From positions 1-37,667 of the forward strand of contig CAZIHJ010000018.1 in the NCBI GenBank assembly GCA_964538485.1: a stretch of 37,667 nt of DNA, in the 5' to 3' direction. The translations under genes were made by a program, and so were the position numbers. Below are positions 1 to 8,509 of this stretch, in pieces (within the stretch, counting starts at the first letter, position 1; each line of letters starts with the position of its first letter). The DNA is from JBJXHC01 sp964538485. Lineage in GTDB: Bacteria > Bacteroidota > Ignavibacteria > UBA10030 > UBA6906. Below the pieces are notes generated by a model. That model was not told where the DNA came from and did no database searches. It saw only the letters and a list, made by a program, of their open reading frames with translations.

Positions 1-1098
1 GGCGGCAGCGCGGAGATCACCCTCGTTTCAAACGGTAACATCATTTCCACGGAGAGCTTCCGCATGGGCGCTGTCCGTTTGCTGCAGGTGTTGGAAGAAA
101 AGAAACACGGCGAACGTCATTTCAACCAGCTTGTGCGGGAATATGTCGATGCCGCGCAGAAGCGGATCAAAAAGGAAATTGGAGAGAAACAAATCGATCT
201 CTGCGTCGGCACGGGAGGAAACATTGAATCCCTCGGCGACTTGCGCAAAGAGATATTCGAGAAGGACCGCGACTCCGTTATTACGCGGGACGAATTGGAT
301 GCGCTTGTCAAAAAGCTGCAAGGGATGACATTCGAGGAGCGCATCCAGCAATTACGACTCCGTCCCGACCGCGCCGATGTGATTGTGCCGGCAGCCATCG
401 TGTTGCAGAAGATCGTCAAGCATGCCGGCGTTGACGAAATACAGATCCCGCATGTTGGTCTCAAGGACGGGTTGCTCATTGACATGGTGCAGGAGTTGTA
501 CGGCGAGCAGAAGCACCTCCATCGCAACCAGGTGATGGCCTCCGCGCTTCAGCTTGGGCGCAAGTACGCGTTCGATGAACAACACGGAGTCACCACGGCA
601 AGATTTGCCGTGAAGCTCTTTGATGAATCCCGCATGTTGCACAATCTCGGCGCCGAATATCGCCTCCTCCTTGAAGTGGCAGCCATGCTGCACGATGTCG
701 GGCAGTTTATCAATATTACCGATCACCACAAGCACACACTGTATCTTCTTACGGCTACACCGGTTATCGGGCTCACACAGCCGCAAATGGCAGTCGTCGC
801 CAACGTCGCCCGTTACCACAGAAAATCATACCCCAAGCCGCAGCACGAAGCATACGCGGTATTATCTTCCAAGGACCGCGTCATCGTTTCAAAACTTGCC
901 GCGATCCTGCGTATTGCCGATGCAATGGACAATGAGCACGCGAGCAAGGTTGCCGATTTTGCCGTGGACTTCAAAAAACCGAAATTCGTCATGCGCCTGC
1001 AGGGTGAAGGGGATCTGTTGCTGGAGAAATGGGCCCTCGCAAAGAAGTCCGCAATGTTTGAAGAGGTGTTCAGCGTGAAGAGCAGTGTTGAAGAATAG
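1..1098 (+). CDS. Ppx/GppA-type phosphatase with C-terminal HD domain (5' partial)
   Basis: The reading frame is open from base 1, so the start lies upstream of the window. The first residues (GGSAEI, then FRMGAVRL) match the phosphate-binding glycine loop and following strand of the ASKHA fold in exopolyphosphatase/pppGpp phosphatases. The middle contains CVGTGGNIESL, the second nucleotide-side loop of that family. The last 170 residues form an HD-type helical domain with MLHDVGQF as metal-ligand motif, the architecture of long Ppx enzymes. The family hydrolyses terminal phosphates of polyphosphate or pppGpp. The CHAD and SixA-like genes that follow support a polyphosphate role. The stop overlaps the possible GTG start of the next gene, so co-transcription is likely. 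Which of the two substrates is used cannot be decided here. Confidence 0.9.
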   Translation, partial: GGSAEITLVSNGNIISTESFRMGAVRLLQVLEEKKHGERHFNQLVREYVDAAQKRIKKEIGEKQIDLCVGTGGNIESLGDLRKEIFEKDRDSVITRDELDALVKKLQGMTFEERIQQLRLRPDRADVIVPAAIVLQKIVKHAGVDEIQIPHVGLKDGLLIDMVQELYGEQKHLHRNQVMASALQLGRKYAFDEQHGVTTARFAVKLFDESRMLHNLGAEYRLLLEVAAMLHDVGQFINITDHHKHTLYLLTATPVIGLTQPQMAVVANVARYHRKSYPKPQHEAYAVLSSKDRVIVSKLAAILRIADAMDNEHASKVADFAVDFKKPKFVMRLQGEGDLLLEKWALAKKSAMFEEVFSVKSSVEE

Positions 1099-1108
1099 AG
1101 ACTCGTTG

Positions 1109-2056
1109 ATGCGCGTGAATGACATAACGATTGTTGCCGGGACGAACTCTCCGCCACGTATTGGTGCACCCGCTGATTTTTCCGCACACCTGCTGCGATC
1201 ACTCACCGACCGCTGGAAGAAGTACCTGAAAGAACTACGCGGCTGCCGTAAAGAGTGTACAGAAGAATCCGTGCACGATCTGCGCGTGGCAATCAGGCGA
1301 CTCCTCTCGACATTAAATATTCTCACACCGCTCTTCCCGGACAAACGCCTGACGGTGTTGCGGAAAGAGTTGAAGGAGCTCCTCGGCGAGTTCAGTCCGT
1401 TGCGGGACGTCCAGGTGCAGATGGTGATGCTGGCCAAACTGCTTGCAACGTATCCATCGCTGCAACCGTTGTACACGGCGCTCGTTGTCAGGGAGATCAA
1501 GCTCACCAAGCGCATCAGGAAGCGGATTAAGAAAGCTGGCGTTTCGCGGATTCCGCGTCGTATGGCTGCCGTACGCGGACAATTGTACACTGCGATGCAG
1601 GATGGTGTGCGTGTCGAAGCAAAGACGAAAGCTCTCGTCGCAACCGCAGGCGCGGCGTTTGCCCATGCAGTGCAGTTGAAAGAGATGATTGAGCCGGCGC
1701 AGACCGAAACGATCCATGACCTCCGGCTTGCATTTAAGAAGTTCCGTTATTCTGCGGAGATGTTGCAGCCGCTGTTTCCCTGGCTCACAAAGGAACGCCT
1801 TGTTGCAATGAACGATTACCATGTGCGCATGGGTGACATCCAGGATATTGAAGTATTTATGGATACACTCAATGCGTTCGTGCTGAAGAAAAAGAGGAAT
1901 ACCGATGAATCATTGTTGCCCCTGCATCAGGAGCTTGCACGGCGCCGGACAGAGCTGATCGACGCGTTCATCGCCTCTGCCGACGATCTCTATGCATTGT
2001 GGGCGCCAACGGATGATCAAGCAGTTCCGCGATCCGAATTTCTCATTCCGAAATAA
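1109..2056 (+). CDS. CHAD domain protein
   Basis: This protein of about 315 residues has two CHAD half-repeats. Each begins with the hallmark histidine/arginine helix, first VHDLRVAIRR and later IHDLRLAFKKFRYSAEML. CHAD is a helical domain with rows of conserved basic residues that binds polyphosphate and is found on polyphosphate granules (family knowledge). The gene sits between the Ppx/GppA-type gene and a SixA-like phosphatase, the usual CHAD neighbourhood. ATG 1109 is chosen as start; an in-frame GTG at 1085 would overlap the previous gene by 14 bases and add eight residues. No membrane segment or signal peptide is seen. There is no fused CYTH domain, so this is a stand-alone CHAD protein. 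Confidence 0.9.
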   Translation: MRVNDITIVAGTNSPPRIGAPADFSAHLLRSLTDRWKKYLKELRGCRKECTEESVHDLRVAIRRLLSTLNILTPLFPDKRLTVLRKELKELLGEFSPLRDVQVQMVMLAKLLATYPSLQPLYTALVVREIKLTKRIRKRIKKAGVSRIPRRMAAVRGQLYTAMQDGVRVEAKTKALVATAGAAFAHAVQLKEMIEPAQTETIHDLRLAFKKFRYSAEMLQPLFPWLTKERLVAMNDYHVRMGDIQDIEVFMDTLNAFVLKKKRNTDESLLPLHQELARRRTELIDAFIASADDLYALWAPTDDQAVPRSEFLIPK

Positions 2057-2070
2057 TCGAGTTTTTCTCC

Positions 2071-2574
2071 ATGGACTTGTTCATACTACGTCACGCCATC
2101 GCCGTTGAACGCGGCACCGAAGGTTTTGAAAAAGACAGCGACCGGCCTCTCACCGAAAAGGGTGAGAAGAAAATGTACGAAATCGCTGAAGGCATGCGCG
2201 CTCTGGAGCTGAATATTGATCTGATCCTTTCCAGTCCTTTTGCACGGGCACAACGCACCGCCGAGATTGCGGCCGAAGTCCTCAAGTGTCAGAAGAAACT
2301 GCGCTTCACAGACACGCTGGCAACCACCGCTGAACCCCGTGATGTAGTTGATGAGTTGCTTGGCAAGTATACGGACCGCGAGGGCGTTATGCTGGTGGGA
2401 CACGAACCGTACCTCAGCTCGTTGATTTCGATTCTCACGACTGGCAGCAGCAGTCTCTCGGTCGTCATGAAGAAGGGTGGACTCTGCAAACTTGCCATCG
2501 GTTCGCTCAGCTATGGACAATGCGCAACAATCGAATGGCTTCTTACACCCCGCCATCTTACAAAGATCCGCTGA
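2071..2574 (+). CDS. sixA: SixA-like histidine phosphatase
   Basis: A 167-residue protein of the histidine phosphatase (phosphoglycerate mutase-like) superfamily, SixA branch. The catalytic RH motif is at residues 7-8 (LFILRHA), the phosphate-binding arginine near residue 59 (SSPFARAQRTAE), and the second histidine at 111 (VGHEPYL). SixA proteins remove phosphate from phosphohistidine, for example on phosphotransfer domains; neighbours in other genomes are often CHAD/Ppx genes. The length fits the family (about 160). It starts 14 bases after the CHAD gene and ends five bases before the next start, so the four genes probably form one operon. The physiological substrate is not evident. Confidence 0.88.
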   Translation: MDLFILRHAIAVERGTEGFEKDSDRPLTEKGEKKMYEIAEGMRALELNIDLILSSPFARAQRTAEIAAEVLKCQKKLRFTDTLATTAEPRDVVDELLGKYTDREGVMLVGHEPYLSSLISILTTGSSSLSVVMKKGGLCKLAIGSLSYGQCATIEWLLTPRHLTKIR

Positions 2575-2579
2575 ACAGC

Positions 2580-3425
2580 ATGCAATCCAAACTCTTACTT
2601 ATTGTTTGTTGTGCATTGATAATTGGTTCTGATGCGCATGCGGGTGATCCCGTCTCGTGGCTCTCGCGCTATGATCTTTCAACACCGACAAAGAAATTCA
2701 CCCTTCACGATAACATCAGCGAAGCGTCCGGACTTGCCACCACGCCTGATGGTCGCCTGCTGACGCACGATGATGAAAAGGGTGTGGTCTATCAACTGGA
2801 TTACACGACGGGAAAGATCGCCAAACGGTTCAGCATAGGATCGGCGTTTCTGGAGGAGGACTTCGAAGGCATCGCCATCAAGAAAGACACGGTGTTTCTC
2901 GTTGCGAGCAACGGGAATATCTTTGAGTTTCAGGAGGGGCAGAACGGCGACAGAAAGAAATTCCAGCTCTATCGTACTACGCTTTCCACCAAGAATGACG
3001 TTGAAGGATTGGAATACGACCCAGTCACAGATTGCTTGTTGCTGCTCTGCAAGGGAAATCCGGGAAAGGGCTACAGCGACCGGAAAGCGATCTATGCGTT
3101 TTCTTTGAAGACCAAGAAGCTCGAAGAGAATCCGCGGATGTTGCTGTCAATGAAGGAAATGCAAAACGCTGGCGTGCCCAAAGACTTTCATCCCTCCGGC
3201 ATTGTCCGTCACCCGCAGTCCGACACATTTTTTATCATCAGTGCGGCCGCAGGAGCCATTATTGAAGTGGACCGCACCGGCAAGCTTCTCGCCCACGCAA
3301 AGCTCTCCCGCAAACCTAACCGCCATCCCGAAGGCATTGCCTTTGCACCTGATCTCTCCATGCTCATCTGCAACGATGGCCAGGGTGGCGACGGTACGCT
3401 GACGGTGTACGGGGTGAGGAAGTGA
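2580..3425 (+). CDS. Exported beta-propeller, SdiA-regulated (YjiK-like) family
   Basis: From ATG 2580 the product is 281 residues with a clear Sec signal peptide (basic start, LLLIVCCALII core, AHA cleavage site near residue 20). A start at 2520 would bury the signal and overlap the previous gene by 55 bases, so it is less likely. The mature part repeats strands of the kind EGLEYDP, HPSGIVRHP and HPEGIAFAPD, typical of six-bladed propellers of the SdiA-regulated/SMP-30-like group. It should be periplasmic or surface exposed. Such proteins in Bacteroidota are often linked with phosphate-related genes, which fits the upstream Ppx/CHAD/SixA genes. Ligand or enzyme activity is unknown. Confidence 0.75.
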   Translation: MQSKLLLIVCCALIIGSDAHAGDPVSWLSRYDLSTPTKKFTLHDNISEASGLATTPDGRLLTHDDEKGVVYQLDYTTGKIAKRFSIGSAFLEEDFEGIAIKKDTVFLVASNGNIFEFQEGQNGDRKKFQLYRTTLSTKNDVEGLEYDPVTDCLLLLCKGNPGKGYSDRKAIYAFSLKTKKLEENPRMLLSMKEMQNAGVPKDFHPSGIVRHPQSDTFFIISAAAGAIIEVDRTGKLLAHAKLSRKPNRHPEGIAFAPDLSMLICNDGQGGDGTLTVYGVRK

Positions 3426-3496
3426 ATTCACCGTAGCCGCTACGACGCCTGACGGTGTTCGCTTAACACTTCTTAACATCCTGCCTTCCATTCTCA

Positions 3497-3525
3497 TTGA
3501 TTTTCGCACGCAACATTTCTATCTT
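3497..3525 (+). promoter_or_regulatory. Predicted promoter of the Bat operon
   Basis: TTGATT (3497-3502), a 17-base spacer, and TATCTT (3520-3525) followed by TAAT. The -10 region also fits the Bacteroidota TAnnTTTG pattern in seven of eight positions. It lies about 55 bases before the moxR ATG in a 156-base gap that holds no other gene. Confidence 0.6.
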
Positions 3526-3581
3526 TAATGTCGTTAAATAATGGAAATTACGTCACTTAACACCGTCCCGGAGTTCTCCTT

Positions 3582-4531
3582 ATGTCGTTCGATATCAAAG
3601 CCATCAACGAAAAAATACAGCGTGAAAGCGCATTTGTCGATCTTCTCCAGATGGAAATGGGGAAAGTCATCGTCGGCCAGAAGTATATGGTGGAGCGGCT
3701 GCTCATCGGCCTCCTCTCCAACGGGCACATTTTACTTGAAGGCGTGCCGGGTCTGGCAAAGACGCTGAGCGTCAAGACTCTTGCCGCCGCGATACAGGCG
3801 AAGTTCCAGCGCATCCAGTTTACCCCCGACCTGCTTCCCGCCGATCTCGTGGGTACGATGATTTATAATCAGAAGGAGAGTTCGTTCCAGACAAAGAAGG
3901 GGCCGATCTTCGCGAACTTCATCCTCGCCGATGAAATCAACCGCTCGCCTGCCAAGGTGCAGAGCGCGCTGCTCGAATCCATGCAGGAGCGCCAGGTGAC
4001 AATCGGCGAGCAGACATTTAAGCTGCCTGAGCCGTTCCTTGTGCTCGCAACGCAGAACCCGATCGAGCAAGAAGGAACATATCCGCTCCCCGAAGCGCAG
4101 GTCGACCGCTTTATGCTCAAGATCAAAATCGGCTACCCGACGAAGGAAGAAGAACTGCTGATCATGCGCGCCAACATGGGCGGCGCGGCAACCGCGGTGA
4201 AGGCCGTTGTCTCGCCTGACGAGATCCTGAAAGCCCGTGCCGTTGTCGGCGAAATTTATATGGACGAAAAGATCGAGAAGTATATCCTCGATATCGTCTT
4301 CGCAACACGCTCGCCAAAAGATTATAACCTGGGCAACCTTGCACAACTGATAAGCTACGGCGCGTCGCCGCGTGCGACCATCAATCTCGCCCTCGGCGCG
4401 AAGGCATATGCTTTTATCAAGAGAAGAGGATATGTGATTCCGGAGGACGTTCGTGCGGTCAGTCTCGATGTGCTGCGTCACCGCGTTGCCGTAACGTACG
4501 AAGCCGAAGCCGAGGAGGTAAGCTCGGAGCA
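3582..4531 (+). CDS. moxR: MoxR-family AAA+ ATPase (3' end lost in assembly gap)
   Basis: About 316 residues are readable before the run of N. Walker A is GVPGLAKT (residues 54-61), Walker B ends in ADE (116-118), and the sensor-like segment LATQNPIEQEGTYPLPEAQ with VDRFMLK is diagnostic of MoxR ATPases. MoxR proteins are chaperone-like ATPases that act with VWA-domain partners. Here the partners follow directly: DUF58, BatA and BatB. The start has GGAG eight bases upstream. The last readable residues (EAEEVSSE) are normally followed by only some 10-20 residues in this family, so nearly all of the protein is present. A reading frame that continues through the Ns into the next gene is not a real fusion. 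Confidence 0.93.
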
Positions 4532-4631
4532 NNNNNNNNNNNNNNNNNNNNNNNNNNNNNNNNNNNNNNNNNNNNNNNNNNNNNNNNNNNNNNNNNNNNN
4601 NNNNNNNNNNNNNNNNNNNNNNNNNNNNNNN
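4532..4631. other. Assembly gap of 100 N between moxR and the DUF58 gene
   Basis: Exactly 100 N, the same length as the other two gaps, so this is a placeholder and not a measured distance. The flanks do not repeat each other. The missing real sequence should hold the last few codons of moxR and the ribosome binding site of the next gene, probably well under 100 bases. Confidence 0.95.
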
Positions 4632-5507
4632 ATGGACACAAGAGAACTCCTTAAAAAAGTCCGCCAGATCGAGATCAAAACGCGCGGGATGGTCAACCAG
4701 ATATTTTCTGGTGAGTACCATAGCGTGTTCAAGGGTCGCGGTATGGAATTCTCCGAGGTACGCGAGTACCAGTTCGGGGATGATATCCGCACGATCGATT
4801 GGAACGTCTCTGCGCGGTTCAATCATCCATTCGTCAAAGTGTTTGAGGAAGAGCGAGAGTTGACTGTGATGCTGCTGGTGGATTTCAGCCGCTCCGGCAA
4901 TTTCGGTTCTGTCAAGCAGATGAAGAACGAAGTTGCCGCAGAGATTTGCGCGGTGTTGGCATTCTCGGCCATCAAGAACAATGACAAAGTCGGCCTTATA
5001 CTGTTCACAGACCGGATTGAAGTCTTTGTTCCCCCGAAGAAGGGCAAGTCGCACATTCTCAGAATTATCCGCGAGCTTATTTCGTTTGAAGCGAAGGGGA
5101 CGGCCACAAGCATCAAGCAGGCGTTGGAGTATTTCAATCACGTGAACAAGAAGCGCAGTATCGCATTTCTTATCTCGGATTTTATTGACGACGGGTACGA
5201 CAAGATTTTGAAGATCATCAGCAAGAAGCACGACGTGATTGCGGTGGAGCTTTCGGACCCGCGTGAGGAATCCATGCCGAATGTTGGCATTATCAAACTG
5301 CGCGACGCAGAGACAGGCAAGGAACGCTGGGTTGACACAGGTAACGCGGGTGTGCGGCGCGAGTTCGAACAGTTCTGGAAAAGGCGCCGGGATCAACGCA
5401 GCAATATGTTTCTCCGCAGCAAGGTGGATGCAATTCCCATCCGGATTGATCGCCCCTACATTAAACCCATCGCGGATTTCTTCCGGCGGAGGGAACGACG
5501 GTTGTGA
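4632..5507 (+). CDS. DUF58 domain protein (VWA-like) of the Bat operon
   Basis: 291 residues from the first ATG after the gap. MDTRELLKKVRQIEIKTRG is the usual N-terminus of Bacteroidota DUF58 proteins, so this ATG is very likely the true start even though its ribosome site is in the gap. The DUF58 signature FSEVREYQFGDDIRTIDW spans residues 40-57. A MIDAS-like D-x-S-x-S (DFSRS, 84-88) marks the VWA-like domain, which runs to about 250. No membrane segment is present, unlike BatA and BatB, so it is cytoplasmic. It is the classical partner encoded beside MoxR. The stop overlaps the next start. Confidence 0.92.
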   Translation: MDTRELLKKVRQIEIKTRGMVNQIFSGEYHSVFKGRGMEFSEVREYQFGDDIRTIDWNVSARFNHPFVKVFEEERELTVMLLVDFSRSGNFGSVKQMKNEVAAEICAVLAFSAIKNNDKVGLILFTDRIEVFVPPKKGKSHILRIIRELISFEAKGTATSIKQALEYFNHVNKKRSIAFLISDFIDDGYDKILKIISKKHDVIAVELSDPREESMPNVGIIKLRDAETGKERWVDTGNAGVRREFEQFWKRRRDQRSNMFLRSKVDAIPIRIDRPYIKPIADFFRRRERRL

Positions 5508-6472
5508 TGAGAGGTTGCCGGTTATACATTCAGCTCCTTCTTGTTGCCATTCTTCTCTTTCAGAGAGGTCAGGCGCAGGAAATCACGGCGCGTGCCTGGG
5601 TGGATTCCACGCGTTTTCTTATCGGGGATTGGATCACCGTTCATGTCGATCTGAAGCATCCCGCGGGAATACAATTCCAGCCGCTCGTTGGAGACACGCT
5701 CAGCGACTTCCACATTATTGAGCGGGGAACTCTTGCCGCCAAAGGTGCCACGGAAACATCCACTCGGTTTGTGGTCGCCCGGTACGATTCAGGTGTCGCG
5801 ATCCTTCCACCAATTCCCTTCCTCTATGCTTCACCTGGAGACACGGCTTCACACAGAATCGAGACCAATCCCATCGTCCTCAACATCGCTGTGATTGATG
5901 TTGATACGAGTCAGGCGATCAAGGACATCAAGCCCCCGCTCTCGGTTCCGTGGACGCTTGCGGAGATTGCACTTATGCTTGGGATTATTCTTGCACTAGC
6001 CGGATTGGGCTACCTCGGATATCGATATTGGAAGAAAAGACAGTTGAAACCAAGCGTTGCAGAGGTATATGTTCCTACCGCACGGCCCGCACACGTTCTT
6101 GCGCTTGAGGAATTGGCTGTAATAAAAGAGAAGAAACTCTGGCAACAGGGGCTCATCAAGCACTATTATTCGGAAGTCACAGAGGTGGTCCGACGTTACT
6201 TTGAACGCCGCTATAACTTCATGGCGCTTGAGCAGACTTCCGACGAGATCATGGCCGCACTGAAGAAGCACCCCGGTGCGGAAAGCATCTGGAATGAAAC
6301 GGAACGCGCCCTGCGACTTGCCGACCTTGTGAAATTTGCCAAGTACCAACCGGGTGTCAGCGAACACGAAGAACTGATGCGCGTGGCGTATGAAATTATC
6401 GAGAAAACAAAACCGGTACCGCTGCAACAGACGGCATCACCAATGAAGGCAGAGGCGCATGCTGGGGCCTAA
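5507..6472 (+). CDS. Membrane protein of the Bat operon, DUF4381/BatD-like layout
   Basis: 321 residues. A Sec signal (LLLVAILLF core, cleavage after GQAQ) is followed by a beta-rich periplasmic part of about 130 residues, a transmembrane helix near residues 150-172 (LAEIALMLGIILALAGLGYLGY), and a basic cytoplasmic tail with helices including VRRYFERRYNFMALEQTSDEI. This signal/periplasmic/TM/helical-tail plan resembles BatD and DUF4381 proteins that sit between DUF58 and BatA in related operons. ATG 5507 overlaps the DUF58 stop by one base; a GTG at 5504 is possible. It probably assists membrane assembly of the VWA complex, an inference from position only. Confidence 0.75.
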   Translation: MRGCRLYIQLLLVAILLFQRGQAQEITARAWVDSTRFLIGDWITVHVDLKHPAGIQFQPLVGDTLSDFHIIERGTLAAKGATETSTRFVVARYDSGVAILPPIPFLYASPGDTASHRIETNPIVLNIAVIDVDTSQAIKDIKPPLSVPWTLAEIALMLGIILALAGLGYLGYRYWKKRQLKPSVAEVYVPTARPAHVLALEELAVIKEKKLWQQGLIKHYYSEVTEVVRRYFERRYNFMALEQTSDEIMAALKKHPGAESIWNETERALRLADLVKFAKYQPGVSEHEELMRVAYEIIEKTKPVPLQQTASPMKAEAHAGA

Positions 6473-7457
6473 TGTGACATTTGCAAATCCGGAGTACCTT
6501 TACCTGCTTGGGATTATTCCGTTGTTGGTGTTATGGTACTTCAAACGACAACGTGCTGCGTCAAGTGATGTGCGTTACTCGACGTTGCTGCCTTTTGCAT
6601 CGATCAAGCCCGTGTTCAGAGAGCGACTGCGACATTTGCCGTTTGCCGTGCGCATGATGGCTGTGGCACTGGTCATCGTTGCGCTTGCGCGACCGCAGTC
6701 AACATCGGAAGGCGAGAACATCTACACGGAGGGCATCGACATCGCCCTCGTTCTGGATATCTCCGGTAGCATGCTTGCTGAGGATTTCCGCCCGAACAGG
6801 ATTGAAGCCGCGAAAGACCTTGCGCTACAGTTCGTCGATGGAAGAAAGAACGATCGGATCGGTCTCGTGATCTTTGCCGGACAAAGCTTCACGCAATGTC
6901 CGATGACAATGGACTACCGTGTGTTGAAGAACCTCTTGAGCAGTGTAAAGCCCGGAATGGTTGAGGATGGAACCGCAATCGGTATGGGCCTTGCGCAAGG
7001 GGTGAATCGATTGAAAGAGAGCAAGGCGAAAAGCAAAGTGATGATTCTCTTGACCGATGGTGTGAACAATCGTGGCGAGATTGATCCGCTGACTGCAACG
7101 CAACTTGCTCAATCGTTCGGTATCCGTGTGTACACCATCGGCGTGGGAACCATTGGTGAAGCGCCTTACCCCGTGCAGACACCATTTGGCATACGCTACC
7201 AAAATGTTCCTGTTGATGTAGATGAACCGACCCTGCAAAAAATTGCGGAGATGACACAGGGTCAGTTCTTTCGCGCAACGAATAACAGATCCCTCAAACA
7301 GATATTCGATGAAATCGATGAGATGGAAAAAACGCGTATCGAAGTGCGTGCCTATCGTTCTTATGCTGAATTGTTTTATATGTGGGCGGCTGTCGGCGTG
7401 ATTGCACTCGTCCTGGAATGGGTGCTCGCACACACAGTATTGAGGAAGCTCCCATAA
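6459..7457 (+). CDS. batA: BatA, membrane-anchored VWA protein
   Basis: 332 residues. FANPEYLYLL at the start is the typical BatA/BatB opening, followed by two hydrophobic segments (about 14-27 and 65-77), a VWA domain, and a last transmembrane helix near 310-328. The MIDAS metal site is DISGS (100-104), with the threonine/aspartate loops TAIGMG and LTDGVNN further on. Bat proteins were first described as Bacteroides aerotolerance factors. The ATG overlaps the previous gene by 14 bases and has AGAGG-like bases upstream; a GTG at 6474, just after the previous stop and behind GGGG, would remove five residues and is a fair alternative. Confidence 0.92.
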   Translation: MLGPNVTFANPEYLYLLGIIPLLVLWYFKRQRAASSDVRYSTLLPFASIKPVFRERLRHLPFAVRMMAVALVIVALARPQSTSEGENIYTEGIDIALVLDISGSMLAEDFRPNRIEAAKDLALQFVDGRKNDRIGLVIFAGQSFTQCPMTMDYRVLKNLLSSVKPGMVEDGTAIGMGLAQGVNRLKESKAKSKVMILLTDGVNNRGEIDPLTATQLAQSFGIRVYTIGVGTIGEAPYPVQTPFGIRYQNVPVDVDEPTLQKIAEMTQGQFFRATNNRSLKQIFDEIDEMEKTRIEVRAYRSYAELFYMWAAVGVIALVLEWVLAHTVLRKLP

Positions 7458-8509
7458 TGATTCGCTTTGCACACCCGGATACGCTGTATCTACTGGCACT
7501 GATTCCGGTTTTCATATTGTTGTACATTTTGTTCAGCCGTGTGCGCAAGAAAGCAATGGCGCGATTCGGCGAACTCGCCATCCTCGAACGGCTTTCTGAA
7601 TCCGCAAGCAGAAGAAAGCGGCTGGTGAAGTTCTGTCTCTACATGTCGGCGTATGCCGTGCTCGTCGTCGGGTTGGCGAATCCGCAGATCGGCACACGAC
7701 TCGAAGAGATGAAGCAGGAGGGGGTCGATATTTTCATTGCGCTTGACGTTTCATTGAGTATGAAGGCGGAAGACATCAAGCCCAACCGACTTGAGAAGGC
7801 CAAGTTTGAAATACGCAACCTGATCTCCCGTCTTGGCGGCGACCGGCTCGGCCTGATTGTCTTTGCAGGGGAAGCGTACACGCAGTTTCCCTTGACCACA
7901 GATTACGGCGCGGCGAACCTCTTCCTCGATGTCGTGGACACGGACGCAGTGCCAACGCCGGGAACGTCGATCGGCTCGGCAATCCAACGAGCGATGGAAT
8001 CGTTCAATTTTGAAGAACCCTCGACAAAAGTTCTGGTTATCATCACGGATGGCGAGAATACTGACGGCGATGCTTTTGAAGCTGCCGAAGAGGCAAGCAA
8101 GAAAAACGTACTCATCTATACCGTTGGGTTGGGTTCTCCCTCCGGTTCGCCCATCCCGCTTTACAACGCGGCAGGACAGCAGGTGGATTTCAAACGGGAT
8201 CAATCGGGCAGTGTTGTGGTTACCAAGCTTGATGAAGTGTCGCTGGAACGCATCGCCGTGATGGGAAACGGCAAGTATTTCCGTGGGACAAATACCCAGG
8301 ACGAGTTGAACGAGATTTACAAATCAATCAACGAGCTGGAGAAGCGGGAGTTTGGCGTCCGGCAATTTACCGACTATGAAGACCGGTTCCAGTGGTTCCT
8401 GGCGGCCGGACTTCTCCTCCTCCTTATTGAGGTGATGATCTCAGAGAAGAAAATACACTGGCTGGCAAAGTGGAATCCGTTGAGACAACAGGAGGGAGTA
8501 ACACGATGA
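7457..8509 (+). CDS. batB: BatB, membrane-anchored VWA protein
   Basis: 350 residues, clearly paralogous to BatA: N-terminal RFAHPDTLYLL, two hydrophobic helices (about 10-27 and 60-75), a VWA domain with MIDAS DVSLS (97-101), TSIGSAI, and ITDGENTDGD, and a C-terminal transmembrane helix (WFLAAGLLLLLIEVMI). The ATG shares one base with the BatA stop (TAATG), which suggests translational coupling; longer in-frame starts inside batA are unlikely. The stop overlaps BatC by four bases (ATGA). Both VWA domains should lie on the same membrane side and may form a hetero-complex opened by MoxR, as proposed for the family. Confidence 0.93.
   Translation: MIRFAHPDTLYLLALIPVFILLYILFSRVRKKAMARFGELAILERLSESASRRKRLVKFCLYMSAYAVLVVGLANPQIGTRLEEMKQEGVDIFIALDVSLSMKAEDIKPNRLEKAKFEIRNLISRLGGDRLGLIVFAGEAYTQFPLTTDYGAANLFLDVVDTDAVPTPGTSIGSAIQRAMESFNFEEPSTKVLVIITDGENTDGDAFEAAEEASKKNVLIYTVGLGSPSGSPIPLYNAAGQQVDFKRDQSGSVVVTKLDEVSLERIAVMGNGKYFRGTNTQDELNEIYKSINELEKREFGVRQFTDYEDRFQWFLAAGLLLLLIEVMISEKKIHWLAKWNPLRQQEGVTR

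Noticed and set aside
3732..5396. Long open frame on the minus strand opposite moxR and DUF58
   Set aside because: It reads through the Ns and lies exactly opposite two well-identified genes; the product has no domain or start signal.
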